From Anaerolinea thermophila (lineage in GTDB: Bacteria > Chloroflexota > Anaerolineae > Anaerolineales > Anaerolineaceae), in NCBI RefSeq assembly GCF_020723905.1, contig NZ_DYHZ01000003.1, positions 372,207 through 436,206 on the forward strand: a DNA stretch of 64,000 nt, read 5' to 3'. This document shows, in pieces, positions 1-8,789 of this stretch (position 1 is the stretch's first letter; every line of letters begins with the position of its first letter). The notes beneath the pieces were generated by a model. It made no database searches. It was not told the origin of the DNA and worked only from the letters and a program-made list of their open reading frames with translations. The position numbers and the translations under genes were made by a program.

Positions 1-25
1 GGATAGACATCTCCGATAAAAAACT

Positions 26-53
26 TTGCCAATCGATGGCTTTGTGGTAGAAT
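26..53 (+). promoter_or_regulatory. Sigma-A-type promoter of ppdK
   Basis: A TTGCCA hexamer at 26-31 and TAGAAT at 48-53 are separated by 16 bases. Transcription would start near 60, leaving a leader of about 59 bases before the ATG at 119. The leader contains a small CCCC/GGGG hairpin. Seen by motif reading only; the upstream gene lies outside the window. Confidence 0.55.
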
Positions 54-118
54 TTTGTGGATTTTGGCGAAATATCCCCTGCTATGGGGTTGTTTATCTT
101 TTCATGGAGGATTCCAAA

Positions 119-2818
119 ATGACGCAAAAAAAATGGGTATATGTATTCAATGAACTGGACCAGGCATCCGCTTACGTGGGAGGTTCCTGGGACGCCGTGC
201 GAGGTTTGCTGGGTGGTAAGGGAGCAAACCTGTTCGAGATGTATCGTATCGGGTTACCTGTCCCCCCCTTCTTTACCGTAACAACTGAGGCTTGCAATGC
301 CTACTTGGCGGCTGGGGAAAAGTTCCCTGAAGGAATGTGGGATCAGGAACTTGAGGCTCTTCATAAGATTGAAGAAGCCAGCGGGAAGAAATTTGGCGAC
401 CCTAACAATCCTTTGCTGGTCTCCTGCCGTTCTGGTGCAAAATTTTCTATGCCCGGCATGATGGATACGGTATTGAACATTGGTTTGAACGACGAAACCG
501 TTCAGGGCATGATCAAACTCACCAACAACCCGCGCTTTGTGTATGATTCCTATCGCCGCCTGATCATGATGTTTGGTGCAGTGGTGTTGGGTCTGCCCGA
601 TGAGGCTTTCGAAGAGCCCATGGAAGCCTTTAAGCACCAGAAAGGCGCTAAATCCGATACTGATCTGACTGCTGAAGACTTGAAAGAACTTTCTGAGATC
701 TTCAAGAAGGTTGTTCGCGAGAACAAGGGGTTTGATTTCCCGCAGGATCCCATCGAACAATTGCGTCTTGCTACCGAAGCCGTATTCAAGTCCTGGAATG
801 GGAAGCGCGCCATTGACTACCGCCGCGCTGAGGGTATTCCCGACAATCTTGGTACTGCCGTCAACATTGTAACCATGGTCTTTGGGAACATGGGTTGGGA
901 TTCTGGCACAGGTGTTGCCTTTACCCGCAATCCATCCACAGGTGAGCGCAAAGTCTTCGGTGAATACCTGCTGAACGCTCAGGGCGAGGATGTGGTTGCC
1001 GGTATCCGCAACACTGACCCCATTGAGAAGATGGCAGAAACCCTTCCTGAAGCCTACAATGAATTCATGAAGATCTGTGAGATTCTGGAGAAACACTACC
1101 GCGACATGCAAGATATGGAATTCACTATTGAGCGCGGTAAGTTGTGGATGCTCCAGACCCGCAATGGCAAACGCACTGCAAGAGCAGCCATTAAGATCGC
1201 AGTAGATATGGCAAACGAAGGATTGATCTCCAAAGAAGAAGCAGTCATGCGCGTTTCCACCAAACAGGTGGATGCAATGCTTCATCCGCAATTTGACGAG
1301 AATGCTCGTAAGGCTGCCAAGAAAGAAGGACGTCTCTTTGCTACTGGCGTAAATGCTTCTCCGGGTGCGGCTGTGGGACAGGTCTTCTTTGACGCTGATA
1401 CCGCCGAAAAGAAAGGCAAGGAAGAAGGCTTGCAGGTGATCATGGTTCGTCCCTTCACCAAACCGGATGACGTGCATGGTATGCTTGCAGCGAAAGGCAT
1501 TCTGACCAGTGAAGGTGGTGCTACCTCCCATGCCGCTGTGGTGGCGCGTCAGTTTGGCGTCCCCTGTGTGGTTGGTGCTTCCTCCATCCGTATTGATCTG
1601 GAAAAACGCCAGATGAAGGCTGGCGATGTTGTGGTTAAGGAAGGCGATTGGATTTCGCTGGATGGTGGCACGGGTGAAGTCTTCCTGGGCAAAATGGATC
1701 TCAGTATTCCTGACCTCGAAGAGCAAAAGGATCTCCTTACCCTGCTGAATTGGGCGGATGAAATTGCCCGTCTGCAGGTTTGGGCGAATGCTGACTACCC
1801 CAAGGATGCTCGCCGCGCTCGTTCCTATGGCGCCAAAGGCATCGGGTTGTGCCGCACTGAACACATGTTCTTTGAGCCTGAGCGCCTGCCCATTGTTCAG
1901 CGCATGATTCTGGCGGAAACCATTGACGAACGCAAGAAGGCTCTGGACGAACTTCTGCCCTTCCAGCGCTCGGACTTTGAAGGTTTGTTTGAAGCCATGG
2001 ATGGATACCCCGTGATCATCCGTCTGATCGACCCGCCTCTGCATGAATTCATGCCCGACGAAGAGAAACTTTTCGAAGAGGTCATCACGATGCGGGTTAA
2101 GGGTGAGACCCAGGGGCTTGCAGAAAAAGAAAAACTGCTTGCCAGCATCCGCGCGATGCATGAAAGCAATCCCATGATGGGCCTGCGTGGCGTGCGTTTG
2201 AGCATCTACATGCCTGAAATTGTTGAAATGCAGGTTCGGGCGATTTTCGAAGCAGCGGCAAACTGCACCTTAAGGGGCGTCAAAGTTAAACCCGAAGTCA
2301 TGATCCCGTTGACCGGTACGGTAAAGGAATTGGAATGGATCCAGCCGCGCCTTGAACGCATTGCCAAACAGGTGATGAGCGAGAAAGGCGTTAACTTCCC
2401 GTACAAGTTTGGCACCATGATTGAAATCCCGCGCGCTGCAGTAACCGCAGGTGAGATTGCTCGCCTGGCTGAGTTCTTCTCCTTCGGTACTAACGACCTG
2501 ACTCAGATGACCTTTGGCTACAGCCGTGATGACGCCGAGCGTAACTTCCTCATCAAGTATGTTGAGGAAGGTATTCTTGAGAAGAATCCCTTCCAGACGC
2601 TCGATCGCGAAGGCGTGGGACGCCTGATGCGCATGGCAGTTGAAGAAGGACGCCGCACCCGTCCTGAACTGGAAGTGGGTATCTGCGGTGAGCACGGTGG
2701 CGATCCTGATTCTATTGAGTTCTGCCACTTGATTGGTCAGAACTACGTGAGTTGCTCACCGTTCCGTGTGCCGGTGGCTCGTCTGGCTGCTGCACAGGCG
2801 GCAATTAAAAACCGCTAA
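119..2818 (+). CDS. ppdK: Pyruvate, phosphate dikinase
   Basis: Interconverts pyruvate, ATP and phosphate with PEP, AMP and pyrophosphate in the cytoplasm. The 899-residue length fits the family. The N-terminal ATP-grasp region opens with the GGKGANLFEM segment, the central phosphohistidine domain has GGATSHAAVVAR with the swivelling His at residue 471, and the C-terminal PEP/pyruvate TIM barrel ends with GICGEHGGDP (catalytic Cys856). The reading frame is open from 26, but the ATG at 119 has a GGAGG about ten bases upstream and the promoter lies inside the extension, so 119 is chosen. The gene is monocistronic, between its own promoter and a strong hairpin. With pckA at 41.3-42.9 kb it gives this organism two routes at the PEP node, and its direction (glycolytic or gluconeogenic) is not decided by sequence. 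Confidence 0.97.
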   Translation: MTQKKWVYVFNELDQASAYVGGSWDAVRGLLGGKGANLFEMYRIGLPVPPFFTVTTEACNAYLAAGEKFPEGMWDQELEALHKIEEASGKKFGDPNNPLLVSCRSGAKFSMPGMMDTVLNIGLNDETVQGMIKLTNNPRFVYDSYRRLIMMFGAVVLGLPDEAFEEPMEAFKHQKGAKSDTDLTAEDLKELSEIFKKVVRENKGFDFPQDPIEQLRLATEAVFKSWNGKRAIDYRRAEGIPDNLGTAVNIVTMVFGNMGWDSGTGVAFTRNPSTGERKVFGEYLLNAQGEDVVAGIRNTDPIEKMAETLPEAYNEFMKICEILEKHYRDMQDMEFTIERGKLWMLQTRNGKRTARAAIKIAVDMANEGLISKEEAVMRVSTKQVDAMLHPQFDENARKAAKKEGRLFATGVNASPGAAVGQVFFDADTAEKKGKEEGLQVIMVRPFTKPDDVHGMLAAKGILTSEGGATSHAAVVARQFGVPCVVGASSIRIDLEKRQMKAGDVVVKEGDWISLDGGTGEVFLGKMDLSIPDLEEQKDLLTLLNWADEIARLQVWANADYPKDARRARSYGAKGIGLCRTEHMFFEPERLPIVQRMILAETIDERKKALDELLPFQRSDFEGLFEAMDGYPVIIRLIDPPLHEFMPDEEKLFEEVITMRVKGETQGLAEKEKLLASIRAMHESNPMMGLRGVRLSIYMPEIVEMQVRAIFEAAANCTLRGVKVKPEVMIPLTGTVKELEWIQPRLERIAKQVMSEKGVNFPYKFGTMIEIPRAAVTAGEIARLAEFFSFGTNDLTQMTFGYSRDDAERNFLIKYVEEGILEKNPFQTLDREGVGRLMRMAVEEGRRTRPELEVGICGEHGGDPDSIEFCHLIGQNYVSCSPFRVPVARLAAAQAAIKNR

Positions 2819-2843
2819 ATTTGTAAACCATCTGTAAACTTAA

Positions 2844-2887
2844 AAAGGGTCTGGAGATGCCTGTTGAGGGAGTTCTCCAGACCCTTT
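2844..2887 (+). terminator. Intrinsic terminator after ppdK
   Basis: A perfect 13-bp inverted repeat (arms 2844-2856 and 2875-2887, core GGGTCTGGAG/CTCCAGACCC) closes an 18-base loop 25 bases after the ppdK stop. The U tract is short (TTTGTA), so termination efficiency is uncertain. Confidence 0.75.
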
Positions 2888-2932
2888 GTACTATAATTCA
2901 GGTAGGATTATGTCGCCTTGGAGGAATGACGG

Positions 2933-4504
2933 ATGTCAAATCGGAATCCAGAACAATCATCAAGTTCTCGAGTCATCGATGGTTTTATCGTTCTTTTTCT
3001 GGCTGTTGCTTCCATAGGAATTTTCACCTCCGGCTTGTTTCCTTATGCTGCTTTATTAGGGGATTTTCCCGGCACAAACATTACGCTAGCCCTGATTGTT
3101 GCTTTAGTTTCGGGTATTTTACTGGTTTATATTTATTCCTCTATTGGAGTATTTTCTCCCCATCATGGCGCTGATTATGTATTGATGTCTCGGGTGCTTA
3201 CTGGTTCTCTTGGTTTTGCGGCTTCTTTTACCATGATGGTCGGGGTGGTGATGCTGGTCAGTGGGTTTACAGGTACTCTTGCCACTGTGGCTTTTCCGAT
3301 TATTTCTAAAACTGCTGGAATTACTGCGAACGCCAGTTTCTCGGTGTTGGAAGGTTTAAATTCGCCAACTGGAGTCATCATTGTTGGTTCGATTTTAATT
3401 GTGCTGGCTTTTATTGTAAGTATTTTCCCGGTACAAATTGCTCGTAATATTCTACGTTTGGGCTTTTTTCTTACTTTACTCAGTTGGGCAGGATTGCTTT
3501 TCCAATTAGCTGCACCTATACAGTCCTTTGCTGATGGGTGGAATACCTATATGGGGTTTGGTGCTTACGATCGACAACTTTTCATTGCCCGCCAGTTGGG
3601 TTTGACAACTGGACCATTTCCCAACGCGTTTTTAACTCTGGGCTTGATCATTGCCGTCATTTTATTCGTTGGTATTGTTATACCTGTCTGGATGGCAAAA
3701 GAGGTAAAGAAGCCTCAGCAGGATTTGCTTTTAGGAAATTTGGGTGCAGTTCTGATTGCTTCTGCCCTGTTTATTGTGACCAGTCTGTTTTTACTCCGCT
3801 TGGTGCCTGTTAACTGGCTTGCCGCGCAGAGTTATATTTATCTGAGAACTAGAGAGGGATCGGAAGCAGTCTATCCATGGTTGTTTTTCTACGCCAATAT
3901 TCTTAGACCTAATCCCACATTAGCGTATTTATTCCTGCTGGGGTGGTTGATTGCAACATTCAATTTACTTCTTGTTACTATCATGGCAGGATCAAGAATG
4001 CTATTAGCCTGGTCAAAAGACAAAATTTTACCCGTTTCGTTGTCATTCAAACATCCATCACTGGATACGCCAGTAGTGGCTGTTCTCTGGATGTCGTTGC
4101 TATTGGAACTTGGAGTGATGCTATTTGCCCTGACCCATACCTATAGTTTAGAAAGCATAAGACCGTTTTTCTTTGTTATTGCTTCTGGACAGATTATTTC
4201 CGCTGTGGCTTTAGCTGTTTATCCCCTGAAGAACGTGGATGCTTTTCAAAAGGCTTCAGGCCCGGCAGGATGGCGGATAGGAAATATTCCCCTGGTTAGC
4301 CTTGCGGGATTGATTTGGGTTGCTTATGGGGTTTATTTATTGAATTACCTTGCACTCAGCCCGAGGGGGTTTGAATTAAGACCCTTTGGCTGGATCATGG
4401 GAACTTTTGCGGTGGGTTTTGCGCTATACTGGTTCCGGAAGAATCAATTAATGAAACAGGGAATTAATTTAGAAATGATAGTTTCTCACCCCCCTGAGGA
4501 ATAA
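2933..4504 (+). CDS. APC-superfamily amino acid permease
   Basis: Integral membrane transporter of 523 residues, with hydrophobic segments throughout giving about twelve predicted helices. The first helix region (GFIVLFLAVASIGIFTSGLF) and the GADYVLMSRVL segment around residue 83 resemble the conserved start of APC-family permeases, where substrate contacts sit in helices 1 and 6. Substrate is most likely an amino acid or amine but cannot be named. The ATG has a GGAGG eight bases upstream. A TATAAT at 2892-2897 just after the ppdK terminator could be its -10 element, although I find no good -35. The gene stands alone between two terminators. Codon use is more A+T rich than that of ppdK. Confidence 0.8.
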   Translation: MSNRNPEQSSSSRVIDGFIVLFLAVASIGIFTSGLFPYAALLGDFPGTNITLALIVALVSGILLVYIYSSIGVFSPHHGADYVLMSRVLTGSLGFAASFTMMVGVVMLVSGFTGTLATVAFPIISKTAGITANASFSVLEGLNSPTGVIIVGSILIVLAFIVSIFPVQIARNILRLGFFLTLLSWAGLLFQLAAPIQSFADGWNTYMGFGAYDRQLFIARQLGLTTGPFPNAFLTLGLIIAVILFVGIVIPVWMAKEVKKPQQDLLLGNLGAVLIASALFIVTSLFLLRLVPVNWLAAQSYIYLRTREGSEAVYPWLFFYANILRPNPTLAYLFLLGWLIATFNLLLVTIMAGSRMLLAWSKDKILPVSLSFKHPSLDTPVVAVLWMSLLLELGVMLFALTHTYSLESIRPFFFVIASGQIISAVALAVYPLKNVDAFQKASGPAGWRIGNIPLVSLAGLIWVAYGVYLLNYLALSPRGFELRPFGWIMGTFAVGFALYWFRKNQLMKQGINLEMIVSHPPEE

Positions 4505-4530
4505 ATTTTTATACTTGTTCTGGATAAGGC

Positions 4531-4561
4531 AAATCACAGGGCAGGCAACTCCCTGTGATTT
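4531..4561 (+). terminator. Intrinsic terminator after the permease gene
   Basis: An 11-bp perfect stem (AAATCACAGGG 4531-4541, CCCTGTGATTT 4551-4561) has a 9-base loop and is followed by GTTTCTTTCT. It lies 27 bases after the permease stop. Confidence 0.85.
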
Positions 4562-4576
4562 GTTTCTTTCTGTGGA

Positions 4577-4582
4577 TATAAT
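4577..4582 (+). promoter_or_regulatory. TATAAT -10 element of a probable leaderless gene
   Basis: A perfect TATAAT ends seven bases before the ATG at 4590, with no Shine-Dalgarno between. A start point at the usual distance would coincide with the ATG. The -35 region would fall on the right arm of the preceding terminator and is weak. Confidence 0.5.
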
Positions 4583-4589
4583 TCAACTC

Positions 4590-5396
4590 ATGAGAACTCA
4601 TCTACATCGCATTGTCACAGGTGTCGTCATTGGAGCACTAATGGGGGGGCTATACGCCTGGTTCGGTCAAGCCATTAATGGGTTACTACTACCCGGGGTG
4701 CCCTTGAAGCCAGGGGGAGGTGATTCTCTCCTGGAATATATCTTGAAATATACTTTTTCCGGTGCATTGTTAGGAGGTGTGGCATCTTTTCCAGAGTCAA
4801 AATGGTTAGGGACGGTTTTGGGAGGATTTTCAGGCGCATTAGGATTAACGTTGTTGGGTACCCTTTCCCTTCAGGGAGGAGAGGAACGTACCTTAGGGAT
4901 GTTTATCATGTTATTTTATCTGTTTTTACCTCTGGTTGTTTTGTATCTCCCCTTTGCTTATTTGGTGAGGCTTGGAGTATCCTCGCAGATCCCTGATCAG
5001 GATCACCCTGAACTTTGGGCACGAAGATATCTTGTCCCCTTGGGACTCCTTCTTTTAGTATTCGTGATTTCTTTATTTTCAATTTATGGACGATCTGAGC
5101 GGAAAGCCTTCCAAATTGTAAATCAACTGATTCAGCAATCTCGTGCCTCCTCCAGTGTACAAGCCTTACCAGCCTCATTTCAGTCTGTTCAGGGCTATTG
5201 GGAGAATGCTCAAGGAGAATATACCCTTTGGTTGAGTGATCGAGTTGATCTATTTATGGGCCCACAACCAGCCAATTCACCTTTGTCTCAATTCTTAATC
5301 GTAGCAAAATTCGAAAACGGTTTTCAGTTTGCCTGTATTTTTCAAGGTGAGCAAACAATTGTTCCTTATTGTACAAATTATTCTTATGAACCTTAA
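4590..5396 (+). CDS. Hypothetical polytopic membrane protein
   Basis: Family not recognised. The 268-residue product has about five hydrophobic segments in its first 165 residues, several rich in glycine (IGALMGGLYAWFG, LGGFSGALGLTLLG), then a soluble C-terminal tail of roughly 95 residues that would lie on one face of the membrane. The frame is open from 4515, but that extension runs through the preceding terminator; ATG 4590 follows a TATAAT by seven bases, which points to a leaderless transcript. Neighbours are an unrelated permease and the dehydrogenase operon, so context says little. A function cannot be assigned. Confidence 0.7.
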   Translation: MRTHLHRIVTGVVIGALMGGLYAWFGQAINGLLLPGVPLKPGGGDSLLEYILKYTFSGALLGGVASFPESKWLGTVLGGFSGALGLTLLGTLSLQGGEERTLGMFIMLFYLFLPLVVLYLPFAYLVRLGVSSQIPDQDHPELWARRYLVPLGLLLLVFVISLFSIYGRSERKAFQIVNQLIQQSRASSSVQALPASFQSVQGYWENAQGEYTLWLSDRVDLFMGPQPANSPLSQFLIVAKFENGFQFACIFQGEQTIVPYCTNYSYEP

Positions 5397-5437
5397 GGTT
5401 TGTTATAATTTTTTTAGAATTTTTTACCGGGTGGTTT

Positions 5438-5466
5438 TTGTCTATAAAAGATAAATCGGGTATAAT
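5438..5466 (+). promoter_or_regulatory. Promoter of the pdhABC operon
   Basis: TTGTCT at 5438-5443, a 17-base spacer and a perfect TATAAT at 5461-5466. The predicted start near 5473 leaves a leader of about 54 bases ending in GGAGG (5513-5517) before the ATG at 5527. Confidence 0.7.
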
Positions 5467-5526
5467 TTAGCGGTTTTGTTGTTGCCTGCAAGACAATTCA
5501 CCAAGACCCAATGGAGGTTTCGTTCT

Positions 5527-6486
5527 ATGGAAAAAGACGAATATTTACGCATGTATAAAGAGATGGTGATAATCCGCCGACTGGAAGAACGTTCTGCTGA
5601 ACTGTATCAACAGGGAAAAATTGGCGGATTTCTTCATCTCTATATTGGACAAGAGGCTGTCAGCACAGGGTTGATTTCAGCAAGGAAACCCCAAGACCGC
5701 GTGATTACAGCCTACCGGGACCACGGCGTTGCGATCAACTGCGGCTTATCAGCACGCGAGGTGATGGCAGAGTTGCTCGGAAAAGCCACCGGTTGTTCCA
5801 AAGGCAAAGGCGGATCAATGCATCTTGCCGATGTGACCAAAAATTTCTGGGGAGGTCATGCGATTGTAGGTGCTCATTTGCCTATTGCTACGGGGCTGGC
5901 TTTAGGAGATGCTTATACCGGGCAAAAAAATGTCACTATCTGTATGTTTGGTGATGGGGCAACGAATATTGGATATTTTCACGAAGCCTTGAACATGAGC
6001 AAAATCTGGAATTTACCTGTTCTGTGGGTGTGTGAAAATAATCAATATGGAATGGGGACAGCAGTGGAGCGAGCCTCAGCGGTTTCTGAAATTATCCAAA
6101 AAGCCCAGGCATATGGTATGCCCAGCCGGCGGGTAGATGGTATGGATGTGGTGGCAATGCGCCAGGCGGCTGAAGAGATGATTGAAGCCATTCGAGAGGG
6201 AGCAGGTCCCATGTTGATGGAAGCCATGACCTACCGTTTTCGAGGCCACTCCATGGGAGATCCAGAACGTTATCGCAAACCTGAAGAAGTTCACCGCTAT
6301 CAGGAAAATGATCCCATTGGGATTTTCCGACAGTATCTTCAGGAGAATGGGATTGCCACAGAAGAAGCACTCAATCAATTAGATGATGAAGCAGAAGCCA
6401 TTGTGGAAGATGCTGTTCAGTTTGCTGAAGCCAGCCCTGAACCTCAACCTCATGAACTGTTTGAGCACATTTACGTAGAAGCATAG
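5527..6486 (+). CDS. pdhA: Pyruvate dehydrogenase-type E1 component, alpha subunit
   Basis: Thiamine-diphosphate-binding half of the alpha2beta2 E1 enzyme that decarboxylates a 2-oxo acid and acylates the lipoyl arm of E2. The 319-residue protein has the TPP/Mg motif beginning GDG at residues 142-144 and ending with NN about 28 residues later, plus the GKGGSMHLAD segment shared by pyruvate and acetoin dehydrogenase E1 alpha. ATG 5527 is chosen because GGAGG lies nine bases upstream; the longer frame from 5476 has no such signal. It is the first gene of a three-gene operon, nine bases before the beta gene. Pyruvate is the likeliest substrate, with acetoin or another 2-oxo acid possible. Confidence 0.92.
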   Translation: MEKDEYLRMYKEMVIIRRLEERSAELYQQGKIGGFLHLYIGQEAVSTGLISARKPQDRVITAYRDHGVAINCGLSAREVMAELLGKATGCSKGKGGSMHLADVTKNFWGGHAIVGAHLPIATGLALGDAYTGQKNVTICMFGDGATNIGYFHEALNMSKIWNLPVLWVCENNQYGMGTAVERASAVSEIIQKAQAYGMPSRRVDGMDVVAMRQAAEEMIEAIREGAGPMLMEAMTYRFRGHSMGDPERYRKPEEVHRYQENDPIGIFRQYLQENGIATEEALNQLDDEAEAIVEDAVQFAEASPEPQPHELFEHIYVEA

Positions 6487-6495
6487 GGAGGAAAT

Positions 6496-7473
6496 ATGGC
6501 AAGAATTACCATGCGCGAGGCAATTTCTCAGGCTTTATGGGAAGAAATGGAGCGTGATCCCAGTGTGTTTATTTTGGGCGAAGAGGTTGGGGTATGGGGG
6601 GGAACCTATGCGGTTACCAAGGGCTTTTACGACCACTTTGGCCCTGAACGCGTAAGGGATACACCCATTGCTGAGTCAGGTATTATTGGGGCGGCAATTG
6701 GTGCCGCACTAACCGGCTTGCGCCCGGTCGCTGAATTAATGACCATCAATTTTGCGTTTTCTGCCATGGATCACATTGTCAACCAGGCAGCCAAACTTCA
6801 TTACATGTTTGGCGGTCAGATGGTTTTACCTCTGGTGATCCGAGCGGTGGGAGGTGGTGGACGTCAATTGGGGGCTACTCACTCTCAGACTCCGGATGCC
6901 ATTTTTGCTCATTTTCCGGGATTGAAAGTGGTTGCACCGGGAACACCTGCGGATGCCAAAGGACTGTTGAAATCTGCCATCCGCAGTAATGACCCCATCC
7001 TGTTTATCGAACATGCCACTTTGTATCAGATGCGGGGTGAAGTTCCGGAAGGGGATTACACCATTCCGATTGGAAAATCTACTGTTCAACGTGCTGGAAA
7101 AGACGTCACCATTGTCACTTACAGTAAGATGTTGGAAATTTCGTTAAAAGCAGCAGAACAATTGTCAAAAGAAGGCATTGAGGTTGAAATTGTGGATTTA
7201 CGCACCCTGCGTCCCTTAGACATGGATCCGGTACTGGAATCCTTTAAGAAGACCAATCGCGCTGTCATTGTTGAAGAAGGTTGGAAATCCTATGGCGTAG
7301 GTGCAGAAATCGCCGCACGGATTTACGAAGAGGCCTTTGATTATGTAGATGCCCCAATTCGCCGTGTGGCACAAAAGGAAGTTCCTTTACCTTACAATCG
7401 AACCCTGGAGCAAATGGCCTTGCCCAAGGTTGAGGATGTCGTTCAAGCGGTCAGGGAGGTGTTGAATGGCTGA
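6496..7473 (+). CDS. pdhB: Pyruvate dehydrogenase-type E1 component, beta subunit
   Basis: Partner of the alpha subunit; together they form the TPP site of E1. The 325-residue length and the transketolase-like fold segments match the family: an early GEEVGVWGGTYAVTKGF region containing the conserved glutamate that activates TPP, a central pyrimidine-binding domain, and a C-terminal transketolase domain with EIVDLRTLRPLD. A GGAGG lies directly after the alpha stop, eight bases from this ATG. The 3' end overlaps the E2 gene by eight bases, indicating translational coupling. No sequence feature separates pyruvate from acetoin dehydrogenase with certainty. Confidence 0.93.
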   Translation: MARITMREAISQALWEEMERDPSVFILGEEVGVWGGTYAVTKGFYDHFGPERVRDTPIAESGIIGAAIGAALTGLRPVAELMTINFAFSAMDHIVNQAAKLHYMFGGQMVLPLVIRAVGGGGRQLGATHSQTPDAIFAHFPGLKVVAPGTPADAKGLLKSAIRSNDPILFIEHATLYQMRGEVPEGDYTIPIGKSTVQRAGKDVTIVTYSKMLEISLKAAEQLSKEGIEVEIVDLRTLRPLDMDPVLESFKKTNRAVIVEEGWKSYGVGAEIAARIYEEAFDYVDAPIRRVAQKEVPLPYNRTLEQMALPKVEDVVQAVREVLNG

Positions 7474-8737
7474 AACGATCAAGATGCCCAAACTCGGCTT
7501 TGATATGCAGGAAGGCACTCTGGTGCGCTGGGTTAGGCAAGAAGGCGAGGCAATTGAAAAAGGACAGGTACTGGCAGAGATTGAGACGGATAAGGCTACA
7601 GTGGAAGTAGAAACCACTGTCAGTGGTGTTGTCTATCGGCATCTTGTAGAGCAAGGTGCGATAGTCCCTGTTGGTACTCCAATAGCCATCATTACCGCGC
7701 CCGGAGAGGTTGTTTCAGAAGAACCGACCTCTGAAGTCTCTCCGAAAGCAAGCACTGAGGAGTCTGTTGAGATGCAACCATCAGGGCCTGCGAGTGGTCC
7801 CGTCATTGAGGAAGTACAGCGTATCAAAGCCTCTCCATTAGCCAAACGCCTTGCCCAAGAGCATCAGATAGATTTGAATGCCATTCGAGGAAGCGGACCG
7901 GGAGGAAGAGTTGTTCGAAAAGACATTGAAGCCTACCTGGAAATGATAAAAACCTCTGCTCCAAAGCCTTCCGAAGTAGCGGGAGCGGCGCCTCCTGAAC
8001 CTGTGCCCCCATCGGTTATTTTGCCTGTATGGACAGGTATGGCAAACGTTCCAGCGGATGAAGTTGTTACCATGGATCGTCTCCGGCAGGCAATCGGACG
8101 CAGGATGGTGGACTCAAAGCAAAACTATCCTCATTTTTACGTAACCCGCTCTTTCAATGTGGAGGCGTTGCTCTCTCTGCGAGAACAAATTAACCAGTTG
8201 ATGCCTGATGGACAAAAGTTAACCTTGAACGATTTTGTCATTAAAGCCGTGGCTCTGGCTTTGCGCAATTACCCAAATCTGAATGCTTCCGTTTCTGGAA
8301 CAAATATTGTGCGCCATGGTCATGTGAATATTGGAGTGGCTGTTGCGGTAGAGGGTGGTTTGCTTACGGTTGTATGTAAAGATGCTGACTTGAAACCGGT
8401 CAGAACCATTTCTGCTGAAATTCGTGACATGGTTTCCAGAGCACGGCAGGGGAAAGTCCGTCCAGAGGACATTGAAGGATCAACTTTCTCAATCAGTAAC
8501 CTGGGAATGTTCGATGTTGAACATTTTGTAGCCATAATTAATCCCCCTGAAAGCGCAATCCTGGCGGTGGGTGCTGCTCAAAAAGTGCCTGTTGTTGTTG
8601 GGGATGAAATTAAACCCGGAATACGCATGAAAGCCACGCTGTCTGCCGATCACCGGGTAACGGATGGCGCTGAGGCGGCGCAATTCATGCAGGCTCTGGC
8701 GAGATACATTGAAAATCCAGTTTTGCTTCTTGTTTAG
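7466..8737 (+). CDS. pdhC: Dihydrolipoamide acetyltransferase (E2) of the 2-oxo acid dehydrogenase complex
   Basis: Core of the complex: carries the acyl group on a lipoyl lysine and transfers it to CoA. The 423-residue protein shows a single N-terminal lipoyl domain (ETDKATVEVE, lipoylated Lys43), a Pro/Ser/Glu-rich linker, a peripheral subunit-binding domain at about 121-158 (GSGPGGRVVRKDI), a second linker and the C-terminal catalytic domain with His396 in the HRVTDG motif near the end. The start overlaps pdhB by eight bases. No dihydrolipoamide dehydrogenase follows, so E3 must be encoded elsewhere. The transcript ends at a strong hairpin 16 bases downstream. Confidence 0.94.
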   Translation: MAETIKMPKLGFDMQEGTLVRWVRQEGEAIEKGQVLAEIETDKATVEVETTVSGVVYRHLVEQGAIVPVGTPIAIITAPGEVVSEEPTSEVSPKASTEESVEMQPSGPASGPVIEEVQRIKASPLAKRLAQEHQIDLNAIRGSGPGGRVVRKDIEAYLEMIKTSAPKPSEVAGAAPPEPVPPSVILPVWTGMANVPADEVVTMDRLRQAIGRRMVDSKQNYPHFYVTRSFNVEALLSLREQINQLMPDGQKLTLNDFVIKAVALALRNYPNLNASVSGTNIVRHGHVNIGVAVAVEGGLLTVVCKDADLKPVRTISAEIRDMVSRARQGKVRPEDIEGSTFSISNLGMFDVEHFVAIINPPESAILAVGAAQKVPVVVGDEIKPGIRMKATLSADHRVTDGAEAAQFMQALARYIENPVLLLV

Positions 8738-8753
8738 ACTGAACCGGTAATTG

Positions 8754-8788
8754 AAAGGGGCTGTTTGCAACAACCAGACAGCCCCTTT
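8754..8788. terminator. Bidirectional intrinsic terminator between pdhC and the transglycosylase gene
   Basis: An 11-bp perfect stem (AAAGGGGCTGT 8754-8764, ACAGCCCCTTT 8778-8788) ends in T runs on the plus strand. The minus-strand gene stops at 8790, so the same hairpin can end both convergent transcripts; its minus-strand T tract is weaker. Confidence 0.85.
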
Positions 8789-8789
8789 T

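Noticed and set aside
254..2161. Open frame of 635 codons antisense to ppdK
   Set aside because: It lies wholly inside ppdK, whose catalytic motifs are intact, and its translation has no recognisable domain; it is a shadow of codon bias.
2857..3174. Frame of 105 codons starting in the terminator loop after ppdK
   Set aside because: It begins inside the hairpin and overlaps the permease gene, which has the better ribosome-binding site and clear membrane helices.
5388..5415. Palindrome AACCTTAAGGTT with a T run after the hypothetical membrane gene
   Set aside because: The stem would have only four pairs around a four-base loop and is A+T rich, too weak to call a terminator.
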